A stretch of DNA of 12,796 bases from CAYRKT01 sp964425005 (GTDB taxonomy: Bacteria; Synergistota; Synergistia; CAYRKT01). Positions 1 to 6,142 of the stretch are shown in pieces. Below the pieces are notes generated by a model, which saw nothing but the letters and a program-made list of their open reading frames with translations, had not been told where the DNA came from and searched no databases. Both the position numbers and the translations under genes were made by a program. Numbering within the stretch: the stretch's first letter is position 1; every line of letters begins with the position of its first letter. The stretch spans positions 1-12,796 of the forward strand of contig CAYRKT010000046.1 of the NCBI GenBank assembly GCA_964425005.1, read 5' to 3'.

Positions 1-344
1 GACCTGAAGAAGCCCCTCGCCCTCCTGCGGAGGAAGCCCCGCTGGGCCGGGGACAGGATCTGGAACCGCAGGACCACCTGCTCCATCCCGTGGAGCCGAA
101 GCTCAGGGGCCAGTCGCCTCGCCAGCTCCGAGGCCTCCCTCACCCCCCCCGAGGCCTCGAGCCTCGAGACCTCCCTCACCAGGTGGGGACAGACGAGCCA
201 GAAGAGGGTGGGGAAGGGAAGGCCTCTCCTGAGGGGGTGGGAGAGCACCGCCCTGGGCCTACCCCAGCGACAGGGGGAGACCAGGGCCAGGACCCCCTCC
301 CCTGAGAAGCCCCTGTAACCGCAGGACCTGGCCTGCAGCACCAC
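1..344 (-). CDS. DUF501 family protein (partial, C-terminus beyond window edge)
   Basis: Translating the minus strand downstream of the solute-binding protein gene gives about 114 residues that run off the left edge. They carry the DUF501 (PF04417) signature: a cysteine-containing segment SPCRWGRPRAVLSHPL, then PFPTLFWLVCPHLVREVSRL and an acidic/glycine segment EASGGV. The family is small (about 130-170 residues in recalled members), occurs in Actinobacteria and several anaerobic lineages, and has no firmly established biochemical role, so none is assigned. The start is uncertain. GTG at 344 is the first conventional start, but GGAGGAG abuts it directly; GTG at 341 or even CTG at 338 would be better spaced. 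The stop of the upstream gene (361-363) lies under 20 bases before, so the gene is probably co-transcribed as the last visible member of the ndk group. Family recognition is from visible motifs, not a database search. Confidence 0.82.
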   Translation of the reverse strand, partial: MVLQARSCGYRGFSGEGVLALVSPCRWGRPRAVLSHPLRRGLPFPTLFWLVCPHLVREVSRLEASGGVREASELARRLAPELRLHGMEQVVLRFQILSPAQRGFLRRRARGFFR

Positions 345-360
345 CTCCTCCAGGGGGATC

Positions 361-1992
361 CTACCTGGGAGAGCTCGGGTCCCCCTTGAACCAGTGGCCG
401 TCGAACCTGCGCAGGCGGACATACCTGCCCTCCCTGTACTCGACGAACCTGAAGGGCCCGCTCCCCACGAGGGCGTGCTCGCCCCCCTCGCCCCTCCAGG
501 GGGCGAAGCTCCTGTAGTCCTCCACCGAGCTCCAGACGTGGGCCGGCAGCACGGGGAGGCCCCCGATCCTGGACAGATACCAGTAGGAGATCCCCTTCAT
601 CCTCACCCGGACCAGCCTCCCCTCCACGGAGACCTCCTCCAGGTCCTTGACGGCGTCCAGGTACCTGGGGGGCCTCTTCTCCGCCAGATACCTGAGGGTG
701 AAGGCCACGTCCTCGGCGGTGAGGGGCCTGCCGTCGTGCCACCTGACCCCCTCCCTCACCAGGAAGAGGAGCTCGTGCTTCTCCGCGTCCCCCTCCCTCC
801 TCACCTGTACGTCGAAGCTCTCGGCGAGCCAGGGCACCTCCTCCAGCGTCGCGGGGTGGGAGGCGAGCAGGCTCTCGTATATCAAACCCAACACCTGCCA
901 CTCGTAGGCCGAGGAGGCCACCAGGGGGTTCAAGTTCCTGGGCTCCTCCCTCAGGGCCACCCTAAGCCTCCCCTCTCCCCTCTTCACCCTCATCCCCAGG
1001 TAGCTCCAGAAGTTGTCCACCCCCGCCCCCCTGGCGTCCACCAGCCCGTCGAGCCTGTCCGAGTGGGCGGAGATGAGGTATCGGGTGTAAAGGGGGACGT
1101 AGGGGAGGAGCTCGGCGAGGATCCTCTGGGCCTGCGAGGCCCTGAGCCTGGCCTCCTCCCTGTCCCTGGCGTAGAGCAACCCCTTCAGCACCTCGTCGAG
1201 CTTGGGGTCCCTGAGGCCGGGCAGGTTGTAGCCCCCCTCCACGTCGGACTCGGAGTGGAAGAAGGAGTGCAGGTAGTCGGGGTTCTTGGACAGGGACCAG
1301 GCCATCACGAACATGTCGAAGTCGCGGCGCTGTACCCGCTCCACCAGGCTCGGGAAGTCCATCATCTCGGCCTCCACCGAGAGGCCCAGGGCCGACGAGA
1401 CGGCCCTCGCTATCCCCTGGGCCATGGCGGCGCTGGTGGGGGCCACCTCAGCGGTGGGACAGAGGACCTTGAAGGGGCCGAGGACCCTTCCGTCGGGCGA
1501 GACGAGCCTGCCCCCCTCCACCCTGAAGCCTCCCTCCCTGAGCCTCCTTCTGGCTCCCTCCGGGTCGAAGGGGTGCCTGGGGAAGTCGGGCTCGAAGAAG
1601 GGGGATATGTCCACCACGAAGGACTCCATGGGCAGGGCCAGCCCCTGGAAGAGCTCTGCCACCAGCCGATCCCTGGGGATGGAGAGGGCCACCGCCTGCC
1701 GAACCTCCTCCCTGTCCCAGGGGCTCCTCCTGGCGTTGAAGCACAGGTAGAACATGTGGAATCCCCTCGAGGCGTGAAGCCTCACCCCCGAAGCCCTCCT
1801 CAGGGCCTCCACGTTGGCGGGCTCCACCACGTCGGACAGCAGGTCCACCTCCCCCTTCTCCAGGGCCATCCTGGCGACCGTGGGCTCGCGAAGGAGCACC
1901 ATGAGGACCTCCTCCACCGGCCTCGGCTGAGCCATCGAGGAGGCCAGGGGAAGGCAGAGGGAGAGGACCAGGCAGAGGGCTAACCTTCCCAC
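361..1992 (-). CDS. Family 5 extracellular solute-binding protein, apparently circularly permuted
   Basis: This 543-residue exported protein belongs to the dipeptide/oligopeptide binding family (SBP_bac_5, PF00496), which delivers peptides or similar ligands to ABC importers. Residues 1-21 form a signal peptide, with likely signal peptidase I cleavage after SSMA and no lipobox cysteine. The order of the fold is unusual. Residues 24-334 match the usual middle and C-terminal part: EEVLMVLLREPTVARMAL and GEVDLL, then FNARRSPWDREEVRQAVA, FDPEGARRRL, LDEVLKGL and ILAELLPYVPLYTRY. Residues 341-543 match the usual N-terminal part: LRVALREEPRNLNPL, LGLIYESLL, VREGVRWHDGRPLTAEDVAF and GSGPFRFVEYREGRYV, ending at HWFKGDP. 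Each part occurs once. The start is GTG, with GGAGGTGAT six bases upstream inside the ndk end. No permease or ATPase gene lies nearby, so ligand and transporter are unknown. It could be a functional permutant, a remnant of a tandem duplication, or an assembly product. Confidence 0.9.
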   Translation of the reverse strand: MGRLALCLVLSLCLPLASSMAQPRPVEEVLMVLLREPTVARMALEKGEVDLLSDVVEPANVEALRRASGVRLHASRGFHMFYLCFNARRSPWDREEVRQAVALSIPRDRLVAELFQGLALPMESFVVDISPFFEPDFPRHPFDPEGARRRLREGGFRVEGGRLVSPDGRVLGPFKVLCPTAEVAPTSAAMAQGIARAVSSALGLSVEAEMMDFPSLVERVQRRDFDMFVMAWSLSKNPDYLHSFFHSESDVEGGYNLPGLRDPKLDEVLKGLLYARDREEARLRASQAQRILAELLPYVPLYTRYLISAHSDRLDGLVDARGAGVDNFWSYLGMRVKRGEGRLRVALREEPRNLNPLVASSAYEWQVLGLIYESLLASHPATLEEVPWLAESFDVQVRREGDAEKHELLFLVREGVRWHDGRPLTAEDVAFTLRYLAEKRPPRYLDAVKDLEEVSVEGRLVRVRMKGISYWYLSRIGGLPVLPAHVWSSVEDYRSFAPWRGEGGEHALVGSGPFRFVEYREGRYVRLRRFDGHWFKGDPSSPR

Positions 1993-2432
1993 AGGGAGAT
2001 CACCTCCCCCTCGGGGAAGAAGAAGGACATCTCCCTGCTGGCCGACTCGGGGGAGTCAGAGCCGTGGACGGCGTTCCTGGTGACGTCGGTGCCGTAAAGA
2101 CGCCTCAGGGTGCCCTCCTGAGCTTGGGAGGGGTCCGTCGCCCCCATGACCTCCCTGGCCCTGGCGATGGCCCCCTCTCCCTCCAGGAGGGCCACCACCA
2201 CCGGGCCCGAGGAGACGAAGTCCACCAGGGCGTCGAAGAAGGGCTTGCCCCGGTGGACCTGGTAGAAGCGCTCGGCGCAGGCCCTGCTTAGCCTTGCGCT
2301 CTTCACCGCGAGCACCCTGAGCCCCTCCTCCTCGAACCGGGAGAGCAACCTCATGGCCACGTTCCTGCCGGTCGCGTCGGGTTTCACCATCACCAGCGTC
2401 CTCTCTACCCCAAAGGAGATCACCTCGCCCAT
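1980..2432 (-). CDS. ndk: Nucleoside diphosphate kinase
   Basis: Ndk transfers the gamma phosphate of ATP to nucleoside diphosphates through a phospho-histidine, balancing cytoplasmic (d)NTP pools. The 150-residue product shows the family hallmarks: RTLVMVKPDATGRN near the start, HRGKPFFDALVDFVSSGPVV in the middle, GATDP, and the active-site segment RNAVHGSDSPESASRE with the catalytic histidine. The reading frame is open further upstream, but that stretch overlaps the divergent channel gene and does not look like Ndk. I chose ATG at 2432, which adds eight residues (MGEVISFG) before the conserved core. No ribosome site precedes it, and a TAGAAT box 13 bases upstream implies a very short leader. 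The C-terminus extends about 11 residues past the usual REMSFFF end and carries the ribosome site of the next gene, which starts 13 bases before the ndk stop; the two are probably translationally coupled. Confidence 0.95.
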   Translation of the reverse strand: MGEVISFGVERTLVMVKPDATGRNVAMRLLSRFEEEGLRVLAVKSARLSRACAERFYQVHRGKPFFDALVDFVSSGPVVVALLEGEGAIARAREVMGATDPSQAQEGTLRRLYGTDVTRNAVHGSDSPESASREMSFFFPEGEVISLWEG

Positions 2433-2440
2433 CCGAGGGT

Positions 2441-2455
2441 GATAAAATTCTACAA
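2441..2455. promoter_or_regulatory. AT-rich divergent promoter core between ndk and the channel gene
   Basis: The 40-base gap between two divergent starts contains one AT-rich patch, GATAAAATTCTAC, in otherwise GC-rich DNA. On the minus strand it reads TAGAAT (2451-2446), placed to start ndk transcription only a few bases before the ATG at 2432. On the plus strand it reads TAAAAT (2443-2448), placed to start the channel mRNA near 2455, just ahead of its AGGAG ribosome site. No good -35 hexamer was seen for either direction, so this rests on position and -10 likeness only. Confidence 0.45.
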
Positions 2456-2472
2456 CAGGAGATGAGCGTCGG

Positions 2473-3765
2473 ATGGACGAGAGGGCATCCATCCTGAAGG
2501 AGATCCTACGCCCGGGCCGAATTCCCTCCCGGGAGGAGCTCGAGTGGGCTTTGAAAAGCCCCCTCCGCGACGAGGAACACGACGGGTTCAGGGGTCCCCT
2601 GCTCAACGTGATGATGTTCAACGAGTGGGTGGAGTCCCTGGAGGAGCCGGCGACCCTGGAGGGCTTGAACCTGTCCGGGGCCAACCTGAACTACCTCCAG
2701 GTCCGAAGGCTCAGGCTGGTCTCCTGCGACCTGTCGGGTTGCAGCGCCCTCCGCTCCAGCTGGGAGGAGGTACATGTGGAGGGCTCAAACCTAAGGGGGA
2801 TGGACCTGTCCCTCTCCAGCTTCAGGGGCCTTCGCCTCAGGCAGTGCGACGCGAGGGATTGCAGGTTGGACGGGTCCATGCTGGACGGGGTGTGCTTCGA
2901 GAGATGCGCCCTCGAGAGGGCTAGCCTCTGCGAGTGCACCGTCGTGTCCACCTCCCTCAGCGAGTGCAAGGGGGCGGAGGTGGAGCTGAGCTTCTCCATA
3001 TGCAACGAGCTCTCGGCCCTCTACTGCGACCTGCGGGGGCTCAGGGCTGAGGGGATGTCGCTGCTTAAAGGGGAGTTCCAGTGGTCCAACCTGGAGAGGT
3101 CCCACCTGGAGATGTGCTCCCTGCAGGACCTGCGCCTCTGGCACTGCCGGCTGGGGGGAGCCAGCTTCTCCGAGAGCTCCCTGGCGAACCTGAGCCTTCG
3201 GCGCTGCAAGTTCAAGGACACTCGCCTGTCGCTGCGGGAGCTTCAGCTCCTAGGCCCCCTCTCCAGGAGGAACCCCTCGGCTCTCCTGCTGGAGGAGGTC
3301 GAAGGGGAGTTCGAGGAGGCGCACCACACCTACTCGGCCCTGGAGGAGAACTACAGGGGGATGGGGGAGCTAGAGGAGAGGGACCTCGCCTTCCTAAGGA
3401 AGAACGAAGCCAAGCGAATGATGGCCAAGAGGAACGGCCGCATCCTGGAGTACCTGTATCAGACCTTCATGAGGGCGTACAGCTCATACGGCACCTCGCC
3501 CGTGAGGATAGTGGCCTCGAGCGTAGGGGTGATGTTCCTTTGCGCCCTCTACTACTGGTTGAGCGGTGGCTTGGACTACGGTCCCCATCGCCCCAGCTTC
3601 ACCAGCGCCCTCTACTTCTCGGCCATAACCTTCGCCACCATAGGCTACGGCGACGTGGTCCCCCTGGGGAGCGCCAGGGTCCTGGCGGCCATCGAGGGCT
3701 TCTGGGGCTTCTTCAGCAACAGCTACTTCCTCGTGGTGCTGGCGAGGAGGCTCTACCGGGACTAA
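2473..3765 (+). CDS. Pentapeptide-repeat protein fused to a potassium-channel pore domain
   Basis: This 430-residue protein joins a cytoplasmic repeat domain to a minimal cation channel. Residues 1-55 are helical and charged. Residues about 60-255 are degenerate pentapeptide repeats (A/S-N/D-L-x-x type, such as LNLSGANL, SNLRGMDLS and ASFSESSLANL), expected to form a right-handed quadrilateral beta-helix. They contain about 14 cysteines, often at the small-residue position before the stacked leucine. Residues about 270-335 are a charged helical linker. TM1 spans about 342-364, the pore helix and K+ selectivity filter ATIGYGD lie at 388-394, and TM2 spans about 401-425, matching Ion_trans_2 (PF07885). 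A tetramer conducting K+ is expected from the filter; what gates it is unknown. AGGAG at 2458-2462 serves ATG 2473. It stands alone on the plus strand, and its stop overlaps the stop of the convergent AIR synthase-like gene. Confidence 0.93.
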   Translation: MDERASILKEILRPGRIPSREELEWALKSPLRDEEHDGFRGPLLNVMMFNEWVESLEEPATLEGLNLSGANLNYLQVRRLRLVSCDLSGCSALRSSWEEVHVEGSNLRGMDLSLSSFRGLRLRQCDARDCRLDGSMLDGVCFERCALERASLCECTVVSTSLSECKGAEVELSFSICNELSALYCDLRGLRAEGMSLLKGEFQWSNLERSHLEMCSLQDLRLWHCRLGGASFSESSLANLSLRRCKFKDTRLSLRELQLLGPLSRRNPSALLLEEVEGEFEEAHHTYSALEENYRGMGELEERDLAFLRKNEAKRMMAKRNGRILEYLYQTFMRAYSSYGTSPVRIVASSVGVMFLCALYYWLSGGLDYGPHRPSFTSALYFSAITFATIGYGDVVPLGSARVLAAIEGFWGFFSNSYFLVVLARRLYRD

Positions 3766-4709
3766 CCCCTGGACCCGAGCATCCTCCACAGCTCCTCGCC
3801 GAAGGTTGGGCAGAAGGAGCTTCTGCCCTCCACGAACCTACCCAGGATCGAGCAGGGTACGCCGAGCCCCTCGACGGCGCGGACCATCCCCTCGGCCTCC
3901 TCGGCCGGGACGACCGCCAGGAGGACGCCGGAGGAGATCAGCCTGAGGGGGTCGAACCCCAGGGCGGAGGCGGCCCTGGCGGTGATGGGGTGGACGGGTA
4001 TGGAGCTTGGGTCCAGCTCCAGCGAGAGCCCGCAGGCCAGGGTCATCTCGTATATGCCCCCCATCACGCCTCCCTCGGTGGGATCGTGCATGTAGAGGGC
4101 TTTCTCCCTCAAGACCCTCGACTCGGGCAGCACGGAGACCTCAGCGCGCCAGCTCAAGACCTCCTCCAGCTCCTCCCGCGAGAGGACGTCGTCCAGGAAG
4201 CCCTCGGCGGCCAGTATGGTCATCCCCTCTATGCCCGCGTGTTTGGTCATCAGGAGGACGTGCCCGGGCCTTATCATCTCGGCCCTGAGCAGCCTGTCGG
4301 CGAAGCCCAGCATGGTCCCCACCACCACGGGGTGCTGGTAGCGATCCGAGACCTCCGTGTGACCCCCTACGACGGCGATGCCGAGCTTCCTGCACTCCTC
4401 CGAGACCTGCCGGGATATCGCCAGGCACATGGAGGGACCTCCCCAGGAGGGGGCTATGACGCTCAACACCAGGTAGGCGGGCTCTGCCCCCTTGGCCGCC
4501 AGGTCGTTGGCGTTCACGTGGACCAGGTAGAAGCCCACCCCCTCCGTGGCCCCCACTATGGGGTCGGAGGTGACCACCAGGAACCTGCCCCCCAGGTCTA
4601 TCACCGCCGCGTCCTCGCCCACCGAGGGGCCCACCAGCACCTCAGGCCTCACCTCGCCCCTGTTGGAGAGGAGCTCCAGGAGAAGGGACGGTGGGAGCTT
4701 ACCGAGCAA
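3762..4709 (-). CDS. AIR synthase-related (HypE-like) ATP-dependent enzyme
   Basis: This 315-residue protein belongs to the PurM/HypE/SelD/ThiL superfamily, whose members use ATP to activate an amide, acyl or similar oxygen. Visible motifs are VGPSVGEDAAVI (glycine-rich ATP segment), VVTSDPIVGA, the metal/phosphate-binding HVNANDLAAKGAEPAYL, VVGGHTEVS, and the C-terminal-domain motif HDPTEGGVMGGIYEM. It lacks the C-terminal PRIC cysteine tail that HypE uses to make the cyanide ligand of NiFe hydrogenase, ending in RMLGSRG, so hydrogenase maturation is unlikely. TTG at 4709 is chosen over upstream TTG 4736 because AGGAGGTG is well spaced before it and GKLPP is the usual family start. It follows queH by five bases, its ribosome site inside queH, so it is the third gene of a tRNA-modification operon. 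The substrate is unknown; a role in RNA modification or cofactor activation is inference. Confidence 0.85.
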   Translation of the reverse strand: MLGKLPPSLLLELLSNRGEVRPEVLVGPSVGEDAAVIDLGGRFLVVTSDPIVGATEGVGFYLVHVNANDLAAKGAEPAYLVLSVIAPSWGGPSMCLAISRQVSEECRKLGIAVVGGHTEVSDRYQHPVVVGTMLGFADRLLRAEMIRPGHVLLMTKHAGIEGMTILAAEGFLDDVLSREELEEVLSWRAEVSVLPESRVLREKALYMHDPTEGGVMGGIYEMTLACGLSLELDPSSIPVHPITARAASALGFDPLRLISSGVLLAVVPAEEAEGMVRAVEGLGVPCSILGRFVEGRSSFCPTFGEELWRMLGSRG

Positions 4710-4714
4710 AGGCT

Positions 4715-5251
4715 TCACCTCCTGCTGAAGACGCAACCGCAGTAGTTCTGTCTGTAGAGACCGAGCTCGCGGCTCATGGCCACGCTCCTCTTAAACCCGT
4801 CGCCGCGCCTGAAGACCACGTCCATGTACTCCACCCCCACGAGGGAGGAGATCCTGCCGCCCAGCTCGGATATCAGTCGCACGTCCTTGTGAGGGCTTAC
4901 GGTCAGGGTGGTGGTGAAGGAGGACGCGCCCACCCTCCGGCAGACCTGAGCGGCCCTCCTCAGCTGGAGGTAGAAGCAGAGCCTGCAACGCCTCCCCCCC
5001 TCGGGTTCGCCCTCCAGGCCCCGCACGCGCTCGAGCCAGAGCTCCGGCATGTACTCGTCCTCCACCAGATCGAGGCCGAAGCTCTCCGCCACCCTCGACA
5101 CCGCCTCCCTCCGCCGCAGGTATTCCTCCCGAGGCTGGACGTTGGAGCCGAAGAAGTAGCCGACGACCTCGAAGCCTTCGTCCAGCAGGAGCTTGGCGGG
5201 CCAGGTGGCGTCGGGACCACAGCAGATGTGGAGCAAGACGGATTTACCCAA
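4715..5251 (-). CDS. queH: Epoxyqueuosine reductase QueH
   Basis: QueH (formerly DUF208) performs the last step of queuosine synthesis, reducing epoxyqueuosine to queuosine at the wobble base of GUN-anticodon tRNAs; it is the B12-independent alternative to QueG. The 178-residue product has all the diagnostic cysteines: HICCGPDA (C10, C11), GGRRCRLCF (C89, C92) and the C-terminal QNYCGC (C171, C173), thought to hold an iron-sulfur cluster and a second metal. It also has the REEYLRRREAV and TTTLTVSPHKD segments typical of the family. The length is close to normal. TTG at 5251 directly abuts the trmI stop, with GGAGG about 13 bases upstream inside trmI, indicating translational coupling. No other queuosine genes (queC, queD, queE, queF, tgt, queA) are in the window. 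Confidence 0.94.
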   Translation of the reverse strand: MGKSVLLHICCGPDATWPAKLLLDEGFEVVGYFFGSNVQPREEYLRRREAVSRVAESFGLDLVEDEYMPELWLERVRGLEGEPEGGRRCRLCFYLQLRRAAQVCRRVGASSFTTTLTVSPHKDVRLISELGGRISSLVGVEYMDVVFRRGDGFKRSVAMSRELGLYRQNYCGCVFSRR

Positions 5252-6067
5252 CTAAGGAGAGACCTCCTCCTCCTGGGCCTCGACCTCCTCGGTCGGATGG
5301 ACCCCTCCCAGGACCCTGTGCCCGAAGAGCAGGTAGCCGGTGTGGGCCACCATCCTGTCCTCGGGCCTGACCCTGCCGGGGTTGGGCTTGATCTCCCTGA
5401 GCAGTATCTCGCATATCCTCACGTAGGAGAGGCCGAAGGCCCTCATGGCCTCCAGGGTCCTTTCCACCTGCAGGAAGGTGGGCACGAGCACCCCCATGGC
5501 CTTTCCGGGGGCTAAGGAGGTCACCGCCGCCTCCATGTGGTTCCAGGGATCGGGCAAGTCCAGGAAGACGGCGTCCAGGCCCCTCTCGTCGAAGCCCTCG
5601 GAGGCGTCGCGCAGCTTGAACTCCACCCGCGAGGAGAGCCCAAGCCTTTCCACGAAGGACCTGGCGAGCTCCAGGAACTCCTCCCTCCTCTCGTAGGAGT
5701 AGACCTTGCCCTCGTCCCCCACCAGAGAGGCCAGGACCGCCGTCATCGCCCCAGACCCGCACCCGCACTCCAGGACCCTGCTTCCGGGCCTCACGTCCAG
5801 GTTCAGAACCACGTAGGAGGCGTCCTTGGGGAAGACTATCTGGGTCCTCCTGGGGGCTCTCCTGACCACCTCGGAGAGGGGGGGTATTATGACCAGGAGC
5901 TCCTCGCCCTTGCTGGTCATGACTTTGCCCCCCGGCCCAGCTGCCATCACCTCCGCGGCCTCCACCACCCCCAGGTGGGTGTGAAACCGCTTGCCCTCCT
6001 CCAGCTGCACCAGGAAGGACTTCCCCCTCCTCGGGCTGTAGAGCAAGACCATGTCGCCAGCTCTCAA
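5252..6067 (-). CDS. trmI: tRNA (adenine-58-N1)-methyltransferase TrmI
   Basis: TrmI methylates N1 of adenosine 58 (in some archaea also A57) in the T-loop using S-adenosylmethionine, a modification linked to tRNA stability and important at high temperature in Thermus. The 271-residue protein has an N-terminal beta-rich domain (about 1-75) and a Rossmann methyltransferase domain: SAM motif I VLECGCGSGAMT (98-109), the ribose-binding acidic segment SYERREE (about 123-129), the catalytic LDLPDPWNH (169-177), and the family signature RVRPEDRMVAHTGYL (232-246). An acidic tail (EEVEAQEEEVSP) follows the core. TTG at 6067 is chosen because GGGAGGTGA lies seven bases before it; an internal ATG at codon 6 has no such site. 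It is the first gene of the trmI-queH-AIR synthase-like operon, with a clear promoter upstream. Confidence 0.93.
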   Translation of the reverse strand: MRAGDMVLLYSPRRGKSFLVQLEEGKRFHTHLGVVEAAEVMAAGPGGKVMTSKGEELLVIIPPLSEVVRRAPRRTQIVFPKDASYVVLNLDVRPGSRVLECGCGSGAMTAVLASLVGDEGKVYSYERREEFLELARSFVERLGLSSRVEFKLRDASEGFDERGLDAVFLDLPDPWNHMEAAVTSLAPGKAMGVLVPTFLQVERTLEAMRAFGLSYVRICEILLREIKPNPGRVRPEDRMVAHTGYLLFGHRVLGGVHPTEEVEAQEEEVSP

Positions 6068-6090
6068 GGGCTCACCTCCCGCTGTAAACT

Positions 6091-6119
6091 ATTATACGAC
6101 TCGACGCTACGGACGTTAA
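6091..6119 (-). promoter_or_regulatory. Sigma-70-type promoter for the trmI operon
   Basis: On the minus strand a perfect -10 hexamer TATAAT (6096-6091) lies exactly 17 bases downstream of TTAACG (6119-6114), a four-of-six match to the -35 consensus. Transcription would begin near 6084, giving a short leader holding the GGGAGGTGA ribosome site of trmI. The same AT core, ACTATTATA (6088-6096), recurs in the rsmG intergenic region. For the divergent aminotransferase gene the plus strand offers TATTAT (6090-6095) but no convincing -35. Confidence 0.75.
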
Positions 6120-6142
6120 GCGCTGGAAGGGGGACGATCGGC

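Noticed and set aside
176..901. A 241-codon minus-strand frame that could be read as the continuation of the solute-binding protein
   Set aside because: It is a shifted-frame shadow. The real continuation below 360 is DUF501 in yet another frame, so a simple frameshift does not repair the binding protein into normal order.
394..1983. A 529-codon open frame on the plus strand
   Set aside because: It is antisense to the solute-binding protein gene, is rich in His, Pro and Gly in a low-complexity way, and has no recognisable motif. Long antisense frames are common in GC-rich coding DNA.
1980..2684. A longer Ndk starting at 2684
   Set aside because: The extra 84 residues are Ser/Arg-rich, antisense to the channel gene, and unlike any Ndk N-terminus.
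4511..4526. A second parS-like sequence around GTTCACGTGGAC
   Set aside because: Only the CACGTG core and part of the right arm fit; the left arm does not. It encodes the conserved HVNAN motif of the AIR synthase-like protein, which explains the bases.
3081..4745. A 554-codon open frame on the plus strand across two real genes
   Set aside because: It is an out-of-frame shadow of the channel gene and antisense to the AIR synthase-like gene, with Pro/Gly/Leu-rich composition and no family motifs.
5537..6142. An N-terminal extension of the aminotransferase through the trmI region
   Set aside because: The residues are antisense to trmI and lack homology features; the family N-terminus begins at GTG 6143.
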